Source: Scylla paramamosain (Eukaryota > Arthropoda > Malacostraca > Decapoda > Portunidae). From it: a stretch of 64,000 bases of DNA. Numbering within the stretch: the first letter of the stretch is position 1; every line of letters starts with the position of its first letter. Of the stretch, positions 16,150-28,515 are shown in pieces. The translations under genes were made by a program, and so were the position numbers. Under the pieces are notes generated by a model, which saw only the letters and a program-made list of their open reading frames with translations, did not search any database and was not told the origin of the DNA. The stretch is from contig NC_087168.1 of the NCBI RefSeq assembly GCF_035594125.1, positions 7,494,650 through 7,558,649 of the forward strand, written 5' to 3'.

Positions 16150-16330
16150 ATTACAGATGTCACATTATTTCTCAGATAATGTGAAAATAAATGTTCTTGT
16201 GGACTAATGAGACAAATGCGTACTGCAAGCCCCTACATGTGGAATCAAACTTGCGCCCTACACACAAATGTGATGCACTTTACCCACTGGCCCATGAGGG
16301 TACCATACAATGCTACATATATAATACTTC
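16150..16330 (-). mobile_element. tRNA-derived SINE candidate
   Basis: On the minus strand the sequence GGGCCAGTGGGTAAAGTGCA resembles an A box (TGGCNNAGTGG). About 32 bases later AGTTTGATTCC resembles a B box (GGTTCGANNCC). Such a pair is the promoter of tRNA-derived SINEs. No cloverleaf complete enough for a real tRNA is formed. Confidence 0.45.
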
Positions 16331-16372
16331 ATGAGGGCCATCTAATTACACCTCTTTTTTGTTTTTACTATT

Positions 16373-16593
<221 letters not shown>

Positions 16594-16639
16594 GGGAAGG
16601 GCAGAGGGAAGGGAGGGAGGGAGGTAGACCTTATCATGT

Positions 16640-18272
16640 GATGTGCAGACGCAATGTTGTTTTCCATGCCCTTGCTGGCCTAAACCCTCGGAAGTCTTAT
16701 GGACCTGATAGCGTCCCTCCTATTGTTCTCCGAAACTGTGCCTCTGTGCTTGCACCTTGCCTAGTCAAACTCTTTCAGCTCTCTCTGTCAACATCTACCT
16801 TTCCTTTTTGCTGGAAGTTTGCCTACATTCAACCTGTCCTTAAAAAGGGTGACCGTTCTAATCCCTCAAACTACCGTCCTATTGTTTTAATTTCCTGCCT
16901 ATCTAAAGTTTTTAATCTATCCTCAACAGGAAGATTCTTAAACATTTATCCCATCACAACCTTCTATTTGATCACCAGTACAGGTTCCATCAAGGCCGCT
17001 CTACTGGTGATCTGGCTTTCCTTACTGAGCCTTGGTCATCCTCTTTTGGAGATTTTGGTGAAACTTTTGCTGTTGCCTTGGACATATCAAAAGCTTTTGA
17101 TAGAGTCTGGCATAAAGCTTCGATTTCCAAACTACCCTCCTACGGCTTCTATCCTTCTCTCCCTAACTTCATCTCAAGTTTCCTTTCTGACCGTTTTATT
17201 GTTGCTGTGGTAGACGGTCACTGTTCTTCTCCTAAATCTATTAACAGTGGTGTTCCTCAGGGTTCTGTCCTGTCACCCACTCTCTTCTTATTATTCATTA
17301 ATGATCTAAACCAAACTTCTTGTCCTATCCACTCCTACACTGATGATACCACCCTGCATTTTTCCACATCTTTTCATAGACGTCCAACCCTTTAGGAGGT
17401 AAACATTTCATGCAGGGAAGCCACAGAATGCTTGACTTCTGATCTTTCTAAAATTTCTGATTGGGGCAGAGCAAACTTGGTATTGTTCAATGCTTCAAAA
17501 ACTCAATTCCTCCATCTATCAACTCGACACAACCTTCCAGGCAACTATCCCCTCTACTTCAATGACACTCAACTATTCCCCTCTTCTACACTGAACATCT
17601 GTCCTTTACTTATAATCTGAACTGGAAACTTCACATCTCATCTCTAGCTAAAACAGCTTCTATGAAGTTAGGCGTTCTGAGACGTCTCTGCCAGTTTTTC
17701 TCAACCCCCCCAGCTGCTAACTCTGTACAAGGGCCTTATCTGTCCATGTATGGAGTATGCTTCACATGTCTGGGGGGGGTTCCACTCATACTGTTCTTCT
17801 AGACTGGGTGGAATCAAAAGCTTTTCATCTCATCAACTCTTCTCTCTAACTGTCTTCAGCCTCTCTCTCACCGCTGCAATTTTGCATCTCTAGACGTCTT
17901 CTACCGCTATTTTCATGTTAACTGCTCTTCTGATCTTGCTAACTGCATGCCTCCCCTCCTCCCGCGGCCTTGCTTCACAAGACTTTCTTCTTTCTCTCAC
18001 TCCAATTCTGTCCACCTCTCTAATACAAGAGTTAACCAGTATTCTCAATCATTCATCCCTTTCTCTGGTAAACTCTGAAACTCCCTTCCTGCTTTTGTAT
18101 TTCCACCTTCCTATGACTTGAATTCCTTCAAGAGGGAGGTTTCAAGACACTTATTCATCAATTTTTGACTACTGCTATTGACCCTTTTATGGGGATGGCA
18201 TTTCAGTGGACATTTTTTTTTTATTGGATTTTTGTTGTCCTTGGCCAGTGTCCTTCCTACATAAAAAAAAAG
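16640..18272 (+). mobile_element. LINE B copy 3: RT to 3' end, plus strand
   Basis: The copy starts in the RT (VVFHALAGLNPRKSYGPDS), then APCLVKLFQLSLSTSTFPF, LKKGDRSNPSNYRP, MDISKAFDRVWHKA (17078), SGVPQGSVLSPTLFLLFIND (17255) and SYTDDTTLHFS (17332; the usual YADD is YTDD). Next come [20 protein letters not shown], the C-terminal region and the full 3' UTR ending CCTACATAAAAAAAAA. At least four frameshifts break it. The endonuclease is missing. Microsatellites flank both ends. Confidence 0.92.
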
Positions 18273-18278
18273 TCATAT

Positions 18279-18464
<186 letters not shown>

Positions 18465-18524
18465 CACGCACTTACCTCTAGACCTGCACTTTTTTTCCAC
18501 AAATCTATTTGTTTATTACAATTA

Positions 18525-18720
18525 ATATAAGGAAATACACCAAAAAGTATAGTTTTCCTCACAGAAATTTGAACAAATGGAATGAACTCAGGGAGGGCGT
18601 TGTCAATGCCGTAACTGTCCATGCTTTTAAGACCAAACTGGATAGATATAGAGACCGGATACTATGAAATTACTCCCCTCCCGTAAACTACAACTAGGTA
18701 AATACAACTAGGTAAATACA
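18525..18720 (+). mobile_element. LINE C copy 2, last 200 bases
   Basis: Matches only the end of the family C protein (KYSFPHRN.NKWNEL, TVHAFKTKLDRYRDRIL) and the 3' UTR. The tail motif CTAGGTAAATACA is present twice (18694 and 18708). The next copy begins immediately after it. Confidence 0.85.
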
Positions 18721-19172
18721 TACAGTCAGTGTGGTTTCCCCACAAGAAGAAACATGTGTAAAAATAGAAAGGATACAAAAAATGGCAACGAAGATCATTC
18801 CAGAACTGAGAGAATTAACATATGAAGGTATGTTAAAGGAAATTGATCTGCCAACATTGAAGCAGAGAAAAGAAAGGGAAGATTTAATACTGATATATAA
18901 ATTGTGGAATGGAGTGGAAGAAATTGATAATGAAAAACTACTGCTGAGAGAAGGAAATACCAGATTCACATGAGGCCACATCAAAAGACTCAGAAAAGGA
19001 AGATGCTTAAGTAACATAAAGAAATATAGTTTCCCACAGAGAAATATAGAACTGTGGAACAAGCTAAGTGAAGAGCTAGTATTGGCAACAAGTGTGCACA
19101 ACTTTAAACTGTAGATATGAAGATGGGACCACACAAGTGCAGCTCAGACCCTATAAATTACAAATAGGTAAA
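18721..19172 (+). mobile_element. LINE C copy 3, C-terminal fragment
   Basis: The fragment starts directly after the tail of copy 2 with SVWFPHKKKHV.IERIQKMATKI, LRELTYEGMLKEIDLPTLKQ and RKEREDLILIYKLWNGVE. It ends with KYSFPQRNIELWNKL and the tail TAGGTAAATACACA, followed by CA repeats (19173-19200). It belongs to a subfamily different from copies 4 and 6. Confidence 0.85.
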
Positions 19173-19200
19173 TACACACACACACACACACACACACACA

Positions 19201-20884
19201 AATTTGTACCTACAGGAGGAGCAAGATGTAGAAAGGGTAAGGAATGGTTCAGTAGAAAATGCAAAAAAGCTAGAAATTGTAAGTTAAATGCTTGGAATAG
19301 ATGGAAGAAAAGGAAAACTGAGAGCAGATGGGAGGAATATATTGATGCTAGAAATGAGTACATTGAGATAATAAGAATGGATAGAAGAAACTATGAAAGA
19401 GATATAATAGAAAAGTGTATAAATGAACCCAAACTATTCTTCAGACATACTAATGGGAAGATGAAGAAGAGAGGTGTATCAAGACTGAAAGTTGAAGGAA
19501 AAGTCTATGAGGATTCACAGGACATGGCAAAGGTTATGAAAAAAAGTTTCAGATCAGTATTTATTGTGGAAGGGGAGTTTGATGCTGGAAGGGATAATTT
19601 GGTGAGGAATAGTCCCAGTCAGTTATGATGAAATACTTAAGATGAAGGAAGACCTTGATGTAAATAAAGCAACTGGTCCAGATGGAGTATCAAACTGGAT
19701 ATTGAAAGAATACAGAGAACTGGCTGATAAAATTCACAGTATGGTGGTGACATTGTCACAGGGAATAGTACTAAAAGACTGGAAGAGAGCAAATATTATA
19801 CCAATATTCATAGGAGAAAATAAGGAAAACCCACTAAATTAGACCAGTGTCATTGACTAATGTTGTAGGAAAACTATGTGAAAGAACAATAAAGGAAAGA
19901 TGAATGGAGTACTTGGAAAGAGATAAAGGTTTGGTAAATTGTCAATTTGGATTTGAAGGGGAAGAACATACTCCATGAATTTATTGTCCTTTTATTTAAG
20001 GGTAGTCGATATTGTGGAAGAGAGAGACAGATGGGTTGATGGTGTCTACGTAGACTTGAAGAAGGCTTTTGACAAACCACACTGATGATTGCTATGGAAG
20101 ATAAAAAAAAAAAAAATATGGAAGAATTGGAGGAAGACTGCTGGTGTGGATGGAGGATTATCTGGATGATAGAGAGATGAAAACTGTAATACAAGACCAA
20201 AATTCATCTTGGCTGGAAGTAACTAGTGGTGTCCCACAGGGGTCAGTGTTGGGACTGGTAGTGTTTGTGATGTGTGTAAATGGCATAAATGAAGAAATAT
20301 ATGAACTTATTTCCAGATGATGCTAAGTTGATGAGAAGGATAGAAAATGTAATTGAATGGCATTCTCATATTTGGATGAAGGAATAATAAAAAGTTGTTG
20401 ATTTCTATGATAAGACCAAGATTGGAATATGTGGCCGTGGTGTGGTCTCATACAAGGAGCAATATTATAAAATTTGAAAGAGTACAAAGAGCAGTCACTA
20501 AGAAGGTTCCGGAGTTGAGTAATTTGACCTATGAAGAGAGAGTGTTGGAAATTCCTACCTTTGAAAATAGAAGAGAGAGTGGAGATTTAATAGACATCTA
20601 TAGAATGATAAATGGTATGGAAAATGTGGACAAAGAATATTTTATAAATTTAGACACACAGAGTACAAAGGGTTACAGTAAGAAGTTGAGGAAAGTTAAC
20701 TATAGAAGAGATGACAAGAAGTATAGTTTTTCCTCACAGAAACGTGAACAAATGGAATGAACTCAGTGAAGACGTTGTAAATGCCAAAAATTGTCCATGC
20801 TTTTAAGACCAAACTGGATAGATATAAAGATGGGATACTATGAGAGTACTCCCCTCCCGTAAACCACAAATAGGTAAATACACA
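19201..20884 (+). mobile_element. LINE C copy 4: linker, RT, C-terminus
   Basis: It starts right after the CA repeat with GGARCRKGKEWFSRKCKKAR (endonuclease-RT linker), then KLFFRHTNGKMKKRGVSRLK, NKATGPDGVSNWILKEY (19656) and WKRANIIPIFIG. Next come VDLKKAFDK and VTSGVPQGSVLGLVVFVMC in shifted frames (20217). The FADD box is disrupted (FPDDAKLM). A deletion then removes part of the C-terminus before MIRPRLEYVAVVWSHTRSN and RRESGDLIDIYRMINGMENV. The copy ends with the tail TAGGTAAATACACA. Multiple stops. Confidence 0.9.
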
Positions 20885-22387
20885 AACTGTTCTACAGATT
20901 CATAAATGGAAAAATTAAACTAATAGAGAAACTAGAAAGATTGAAGGATAGAAATATGAAGACCCAAAAGACTTGAGTGAATTGCTAGACAAAGAGTTTC
21001 AACAAGTTTTCACAGAAGAATCAGAATTTAAAGAACCACAAGATGAGATGACAGAAAAAGCAAATGTGGGAAATTATAGTAATTAGAGAAGTTTATAAAA
21101 TGAAGGAGGAACTGGAAGAAAGAAAACCAACAGGACCAGATGGAGTATCAGGTTTCATTGTAAAAGAGTGCAGAAAACAATTAATTGAATCAGTATATGA
21201 CATAATAAAGTGCTCATTATTAACTGGAAGAGAGCAGACATAGTGCCAGTTTATAAAAATGGAAAGAAGAACCACTAAACTATAGACCAGTATCAGTGAC
21301 CAGCATAGTATGTAAGATATGTGAAAAGTGATAAAGAAGCAATGGACAGAATTTCTAGAAAAACATGATAAAATAACAGAAAAATAGTATAGCTTTGGAC
21401 AAAAGTGATCATGTGTAACCAATTTGATGAGTTGAGTTTTGTTCAAAAGTGACTGATATAACACAGGAGAGGGATGGATGAACAGACTGTGTATTTATGT
21501 CTAAAAAAAAGCTCTTGACAAAGTTCCCCACAAGGTATTATGGAAGCTAGAAAATATAGGAGGATTAAATGGAAAAGTAAAAAAAATTGGATGGAAAGTT
21601 ACTTAAAGGGAAGAAAAATCAGAACAGTAGTAAAAATGTAAAATCAAAATAGAGAAAAGTAGAAGTGGAGTACCACAAGGATCAATGCTGGCACCAATAC
21701 TTCTCCTGATCTACACAAATGATATGCCTGAAGGAGTAAAGAGTTATACGAGTTTGTTTGCAGATGATACAAAGTTACGAAAACATATAAGAAACAACAA
21801 AGACTGAAATTCTACAAGAGAATTTGAATAAAATCTGGGACTGGACTAAGAAATGGGAGATGGAATTTAATGCAAAAAAAAAAATGCCATGTAATGGAAA
21901 TGGGAAAAAAATGAAAAGTGACCATAATGGACATATAAAATGGGAAATGAAGAAATAATAAATGTACAAGAAGAGAAAGATCTGGGAGTGATAATGCAGG
22001 ATAGTCAACAGTCAGAGAAGCATGTAGAAAAGACATTCAGAGATACATATAATATGGTGAGAAATATTGGAACAGCATTCCACTACATGGTTAAAGATAT
22101 GATGAAAAAGATAATTACCACCATGGTTAGACCAAAGTTGGAATATGTTGAATCAGTGTGGTCTCGTCATAAGAAGAAACATATAAGAAAAATTAGGAAG
22201 GATACAAAGGATGGCAAAGAAGATGGTTCCAGAACTGGAAGAATTAACATAAAGACAGGTTAAAGGAAATAAATCTGCCAACATGGGAACAAAGAAGAGA
22301 CATATTACTGATTTATAAATTGTGGAATAGTGTGGAAGAAACAGATAATGAGAAACTGCTACTAAGAGAAGTAGGAAATACCAGATA
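20885..22387 (+). mobile_element. LINE C copy 5, decayed
   Basis: It begins at KLFYRFINGKIK immediately after the tail of copy 4. RT parts are visible: LEERKPTGPDGVSGFIVKEC, DIVPVYKNGKKN, KKALDKVPHKVLWKL, SGVPQGSMLAPILLLIY (21666) and SLFADDTKLR (21758). Then VQEEKDLGVIMQD, TMVRPKLEYVESVWS and WEQRRDILLIYKLWNS. It breaks at about 22387 (GNTR) and joins copy 6 without a 3' tail, so it is 3' truncated or overlain by copy 6. Confidence 0.85.
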
Positions 22388-23184
22388 GGAGAGGAAGATC
22401 ATGCTCCATGAACTTAATGTCCATTTATTCAAGGGTTGTCAGTATTGTGCAGGAGAGAGATGGATGGGTGGATGGTGTCTACTTAGACTTGAAGAAAGCA
22501 TTTGACAAAGTACCAGACCAAAGATCACTATGGAAGATAAAAAATTATTGAAAAATTGGAGGAAGACTGCTGGTGTGGATGGAGAATTATTTGGATGATA
22601 GAGAGATGAGAACTGTAATACAAGACCAAAATTCATCTTGGCTGAAAGTAACTAGTGGTATCCCACAGGGGTCAGTGTTGGGACTGATAATGTTTGTAAT
22701 ATGTGTGAGTGACATAAATGAAGAAATAGATAGTTATATAAACTTATTTGCAGATGATGCTAAGCTGATGAGAAGAGTAGAAAATGTAAATGATTGTATG
22801 GTACTGCAAGATGATTTAAATAAGTAAATGGAGTAAATCTTGGCAAATGGAATTAAATTCAAGTAAATGTAAAGTAATGGAGTTTGGTAAGAGTAAGAAA
22901 AGAATACAATATCATTATGAGGTGGATGGTGTGAAGTTAAAGAAATCAAAAGAAGAAATGGATTTGTGAGTAACAATTACTGAAAATTTGATATGATAAA
23001 ATGTTGTTGATTTCCATGATAAGACCAAGATTGGAATATGCAGCAGTGGTGTGGTCTCCTTATACAAAGAGAAATATTATAAAATTGGAAAGAGTACAAA
23101 GAGCAGCCACTAAGATGGTTCTGGAGTTGAGTAAGTCGACCTATGAAGAGAGATTAAGATTGCTGGAAATTCTTACCCTTGAAA

Positions 23185-23273
<89 letters not shown>

Positions 23274-23584
23274 TTAAATAACCATCTATAGAATGATAAA
23301 TGGTATGGAAAATGTGGACAAAGAATGTTTTATAAATTTAGACACACAGAGTACAAGGGGACATAGTAAGAAGTTAAAGAAAGTTAACTGTAGAAGAGAC
23401 ATCAAGAAGTATAGTTTTCCTCACAGAAGTGTGAACAAATGGAATGAACTCATTGAAGACGTTGTTGATGCTGAAACTGTCCATGCTTTTAAGACCAAAC
23501 TGGATAGATATAGAGACAGGATACTATGAGGTTACTCCCCTCCTGTAAACCACAACTGGGTAAATACAACTAGGTAAATATACA
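22388..23584 (+). mobile_element. LINE C copy 6 with (GA)n expansion inside the ORF
   Basis: The sequence GRSCSMNLMSIYSRVVS is followed by VYLDLKKAFDKVP, VTSGIPQGSVLGLIMFVIC (22650) and NLFADDAKLM (22741). A deletion follows, then MIRPRLEYAAVVWSPYTKRN, KLERVQRAATKMVLELSKST and ENRRERER... . Here an AG run of about 80 bases (23190-23270) replaces the normal AGAGAGAG codons of RRERGDLI. The ORF then continues INGMENVDKECF to the tail (23571). It is a close relative of copy 4. Confidence 0.92.
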
Positions 23585-26500
23585 CATACAGGCCTGGAAT
23601 AGGCAAGAACATGAACAGTTGCTGAGTGAGACAGAAAAATTACTTGTAAAAAAAATTAAAGAAAACAATAAAATTATTATAATGGGAGATTTTGGTAGTA
23701 AAGAGATACATTGGGAAGAGTGGAACACAAGAGGAGGTGAAGATTCATGGGGAGATAAATTTCTGAAATTGACAATGAATAATAATATGACACAGTGGGT
23801 CAAGGAAAACACTAGATACAGAGGAGGAGAGGACCCATCAAGACTCAATTTGGTATTATCAAAAGAAGTAAATATAGAAGACATGAACTATGATTGTTCA
23901 ATAGGAAAATGCAACCATGTAATGATAAGATTTCATATCAAGGTAGAGGAAAGTAGAAGTGAAGATTACAGAAATTAAAGATTTAACTATGGTAAGAGAA
24001 ATTTTGAACAAATAAGGAGATACCTCGGTGAGATGGACTGAAGTGCATTTATCCAAGCAAGTACCGTGCAAAACAAGTGGGAAGCTTTCATCAATATATA
24101 TGAGGAGGGAGTGAAAAGATGTGTACTGAAAGTAAATACAAAGAGAAGATATAACAGTGACTAGTTTAATAGAAGATATGAAAAGGCGAGGGAGGAAAGG
24201 AAGAAGACATGGAATAGATGGAGGAGGAAAAGTACACAAGAGCTGTGGCAAAACTACATAAATACAAGAAATGAGTATATAAGGGTTATTAGAGAAGAAA
24301 GGAAAAGTTACAAGAAAGATGTTATGGACAAATGTAAAGAGGAACCAAAACTGTTCTTCAGATATGCGAATAGCAAAATAAAAAATAGAGACGGAATTAA
24401 ATAAGTTGAAGGTGAATGGTCAAATGTTTGAGGATCTGGCCAAAATGGCAGAGATAATGAACAAGAGTTTTCATGCAGTGTTCACAAAAGAGAGAAAATT
24501 TGTGGGGCAGAGTGAGATGAGTGAGGAAATGGGTCTAAGGGAAATACAAGTGACTGAAGAAGAGGTCTGGAAACAGTTGGAGGAATTAGATGTTAGAAAG
24601 GCCCCAAGACCTGATGGAGTGTCAGGATGGATATTAAAAGAATGCATTGAGCAGTTGACATGGGTGGTTCACAATATTATTGAGAGCTCCCTAAATGAAA
24701 GTAGAGTCCTGATTGAATGGAAGAGAGCTAATGTAGTGCCAATCTATAAAGGTGGTAACAAAGAGGAGCCTTTGAACTATAGACCTTGTGTCTCTAGCAA
24801 GTGTGGTGTGTAAGATGTGTGAAAGATTAGTGAAGGATAAATGGATGCAGTGCCTAGAAGAAAATGAAGTGATGACATTAAAGCAACAATTTGGATTTAG
24901 GAGAGGGAGATCGTGTGTTACAAATTTACTGAGTTTTATTCTAGTGGTGGATATAATGCAAGAGAGATATAGTTGGGTAGATTGTTTATTTAGACCTGAA
25001 GAAAGAAAGCTTTTGATAAAGTGCTGCACAGGAAATTACTGTGAAAGTTGAATCGGGATGGTGGGCTAAGGGGTGGCCTGCTGAGATGTATGGAAAATTT
25101 CTTAACTAATAGAGAGATAAGGACAGTGATAAAAGATCAAGAATCATCATGGAGGAAAGCCACAATTGGAGTACCCCAATCATGTTTGCAATTTTTATAA
25201 AGGATATGACAGATTGTGAACAGCTACGTGAACCTTTTTGCAGATGATGCCAAGTTGCTGAAAAAAGATGAGAATGTGGAGGATTGTGGAGTGTTACAAG
25301 AAGATCTGAACAAGATATCAGAGTGGAGTCATAGATGAGAAATGGAATTTAATGTAAAGAAATTTAAAGTAATAGAATTTGGAAAATGTGAGGAGAGTAA
25401 AAGGAAATTATGTGAAACACTGAATGGAGCAGAAGAGGAAAAGGATCTAAGTGTTACAGTGACTGTGAATTTGATCCCAGAGAAACACATTAGCAAAATT
25501 ACAGGAGAAACCTATAACTTGTTGAGAAGAAGAAGGTTGGCTTTTGCACATATGGATGAAAAGATGATCAGGAAGATGATTATATCACTGACAGTGGCAG
25601 CTCATAGTTAAAATTAGTTGGGTGCTGCTTCAGAAAATTTTTAACCATTGTTTTAATATTGTGTAAAAGGAAACAAACATATAAAAAGAAAATCTATACA
25701 TAAACTTGATAAAATCCTAAACATAATAAAATCAAACATTTTTCACTTACTAATAGCCTAAATTGTTTTAGTTCAAGCTTGATCCATTCATTTAAAAACG
25801 AAATCCGAAAAGAAACGGTACCTTTCACCAGCACACCAGGGTCGGTGCTGCATGAGCTGCAGTGCTTTCTCTCCCTAGCATGCAGCTTCCTATCTCGGAC
25901 ATGTGAGCACATGCACAACAGCCAAATACCGTGTCGCTGGAACTGTGAAGCGCACAGTTCTGTACAAGGATTTTTGTATTTTTTCCATAAATTAGGGGAT
26001 GGCTACTGACATTAAGTTAAGGATTATATAATATGCAATTATAAAGAAAGAATTAAAGAAAAAAGTACTCATTATATTAAATGTTATCAATAATATTGAG
26101 TGGAAATAGGGGATGCTGCAGTTCCGCAGTGCCTACACATGAGCCACCACTGATTACTGATTAGACCTAGACTGAAATATGCAGTGGTAGTGTGGTTGCC
26201 CTACAAGAAAATTATATAAGGAAGTTGAAGAGAGTTCAGAGAGCAGCTACAAAGATTGTAACAAGTATCAGGGGCTTGACATATGAAGGAAAATTGGAAA
26301 AGTTACATCTGCCAATGCTGGAAAAAAGGAGAGAAAGGGGAGACTTGATTGCAATATATAAAGCATATGAGGGAGTGGAGAAGGTGGACTGGAATGACTT
26401 GATGGTTTGGGATACACTTCATATTAGAGGACATGGAAAAAGGCTGAAGAAGAGTGTTTGTAGAAGAGAGATCAAAACGTATAGTTTCCTGTATAGAAGT

Positions 26501-26599
26501 ATTGATGCGTGGAACAGTCCAACTTAAGTTTGATATTAAAAGATATAGAGGTGGGACAGCACGAGCATAGCTTTTTTCCCATAAAGCACAACTAGGTAA

Positions 26600-26602
<3 letters not shown>
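23585..26602 (+). mobile_element. LINE C copy 7: endonuclease, RT, C-terminus; interrupted by hAT
   Basis: This is the longest C copy. It opens with ETEKLLVKKIKENNKIIIMG and DFGSKEIHWEEW (endonuclease), then the CVLKVNTKRRY linker. RT motifs are KAPRPDGVSGWILKEC (24599), WKRANVVPIYKGGNKEEPL, GFRRGRSCVTNLLSF, FADDAKLLKK (25238) and GAEEEKDLSVTVT. Then comes KMIISL, an insertion at 25592-26152, and RPRLKYAVVVWLPYKKII, KLKRVQRAATKIV, LEKRRERGDLIAIYKAYEGV and the tail with CA repeats. Frameshifts and a lost VPQGS block mark it as dead. Confidence 0.9.
25592..26152. mobile_element. hAT-type MITE with 8-bp target duplication
   Basis: The left end is CAGTGGCAGCTCATAGTT. The right end read backwards is CAGTGGTGGCTCATGTGT. 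It is flanked by ATCACTGA (25584-25591) and ATTACTGA (26153-26160), an 8-base duplication with one change. Removing the 561-base insert and one duplicate restores the LINE C frame as IISLIRPRLK. No transposase remains. The 8-base duplication and CAGTGG ends place it in hAT. Confidence 0.92.

Positions 26603-26664
<62 letters not shown>
26603..26664. repeat. (CA)n at the junction of LINE C7 and C8
   Basis: About 31 CA units continue the LINE C tail TAGGTAAATACACA. Copy 8 starts at the last unit. Confidence 0.96.
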
Positions 26665-26666
<2 letters not shown>

Positions 26667-27198
26667 GATAGGTTGATGGTGTGTACTTAGCCTTCAAGAA
26701 GGCGTGTGATAAGTTGCCCCATAAAAGACTTGCAAAAACTGGAAAATATCAGAGATCTAGAAGGAACATTACTGAAATAAATAACCAATTTTCTGATAGA
26801 CAGAGAAATGAGAAAAGTGATCAGAGACAGAAAATCCTCTTGGAGAAAGGTAATCAGTGGAGTCCTGCAGGGACCAGTGATGTTCACAATCTATGTGAAT
26901 GACATGATAGAAAGAGTGAGTCTGTTTGGTGATGATGCACCACCAGGGGACCTGGTGGTATGAGATTGCAGAAGTGCGAGAAGACATAACTTGAAGGTAA
27001 AAAAGGGAGTGTGCAGAAGGGATATAAAAAAGAACAGCTTTCCACAACAAATTGTTGGAGTTTGGAATGAGTTGGAAAGAAACGTAGTATATGCTAGGAC
27101 AATAGATGATTATAATGAGAGATTGGATAACAGTAAATATCAAGACTGGACAGCATGAACATAGACTCCTCCTCCCATAAACCACAAGGTAAATACAC
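26665..27198 (+). mobile_element. LINE C copy 8, internally deleted
   Basis: It begins in the RT (DRLMVCTLAFKKACDKLPHK), then DRQRNEKSDQRQ, VISGVLQGPVMFTIYVNDM in another frame, and LFGDDAP, the altered catalytic box. A large deletion follows. Then DIKKNSFPQQIVGVWNELE, ARTIDDYNERLDNSKYQDW and the tail AAGGTAAATACACACC complete it. Confidence 0.85.
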
Positions 27199-27789
27199 AC
27201 CTCAGGCAGTTTGGACAACTCAGTTGTGGGTGACAGCTGTCTATTCAGTTTAAAGGATTACAGTATGTTGCTGTTTATCAGTGATGGTAATGATTCATGA
27301 ACTCCATTGATGCAAAGTTATATATTTATTTGAAGACCATAACAATACAAGGTGATGAATGTTGCTCACATAATATAATCTTGAATTAAATTTACATAAG
27401 CTTTGTAGCTATAATAAAATTATGGTATCACAAATCTTAAAGTTTACATTGATGTCTGTGAAGATGGTGGTGGTGGTAGCCAAGACTGGCAAGGTGCAGT
27501 GATAGAGGCAGCAGACTAGGTAATGTGAAAGGCCAGCAGTATTTGTAGATGGACTAACTTACATATGTCATGACTTAAACACCATGTTATTTATTAAAAC
27601 ACACACTACCCCATGATAGTAAAACATCAATTCACTACTTTTGAACACTTTAATCATCATCGATTAATGAAGTGGGAAGGAAACAAGACTATAAATAGCA
27701 AAACAATAAACAACAGCATTGGAAGTCAATGTAGTTGGCACAGTTCCATCATTGCATTAAGTAGATACATACGTGCAGCAAGATGATAA
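27199..27789. other. Intron 1 spacer, nothing recognised
   Basis: AT-rich sequence with no coding-like frame and no repeat pair that I can see. Confidence 0.5.
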
Positions 27790-28025
27790 TATTTCCCCAA
27801 AAAATTATGACCAGAAAAAATATACATAAACACTTAACACCAACTAATATTTTGTAGGATTGCCTTTCCTCTTCACTATGTATACCCTTTATGGGAAGGA
27901 GTCAACTGAGGCATGTAAGATGTTCTCAGTTAAGCTGCACCACACATCCAGAACACCTTTGAGTTTCAGTATGGAGCTTGTGTCTTTCTTTCACAGTTTT
28001 CTTTTTATTACAGTACCCTCTTTAG
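27790..28025 (-). pseudogene. Tc1-like transposase, C-terminal fragment
   Basis: The minus strand reads LKGVLDVWCSLTENILHASV, then DSFP, a stop, RVYIVKRKGNPTKY and a stop (27960-27855). The pattern 'LV.SMP.R...VI...G.PTKY' is the standard C-terminus of Tc1-like transposases. The terminal sequence downstream (TTTTTTCTGGTCATAATTTT) is also Tc1-like. The catalytic part is not present here. Confidence 0.6.
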
Positions 28026-28135
28026 TTTTGTGCTAGCTGTCTTCTGAAGGTATAGCATGAAATTCGAGGATATTGAAAATTGGGGTATTGAAAATACTTG
28101 GAAAACACTTATTTGTTCAGGGCACATTGCCTAGG

Positions 28136-28422
28136 TCTGCATGACTGTGTGTGTTTTGTCCTCACATCTTGTGCAATGCTGCAGGCAGTGTGGCAGTGCA
28201 GTGTCATGGAATCTAAAACTGTGTGTGTGTGTTTTGTCCTTACATTCAATGTGATGTGGCAGAGCAGTGCCACAGCATCTAAAACTGTGAGTGTGCTTGT
28301 TTTCTCTTCACATCTGATTTGATGAGGTGGTACAGCACCATCTAAAACAGTGAGTGTGTGTTTTGTCCTCACACCTGGTATGACACAGCACTATGGCAGT
28401 CTGGTGCAGTGCCATTGCATCT

Positions 28423-28515
<93 letters not shown>

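Noticed and set aside
16150..16330. Functional tRNA gene
   Set aside because: The A- and B-box-like words are present, but a full cloverleaf with paired stems cannot be formed; the same holds for 59455-59530.
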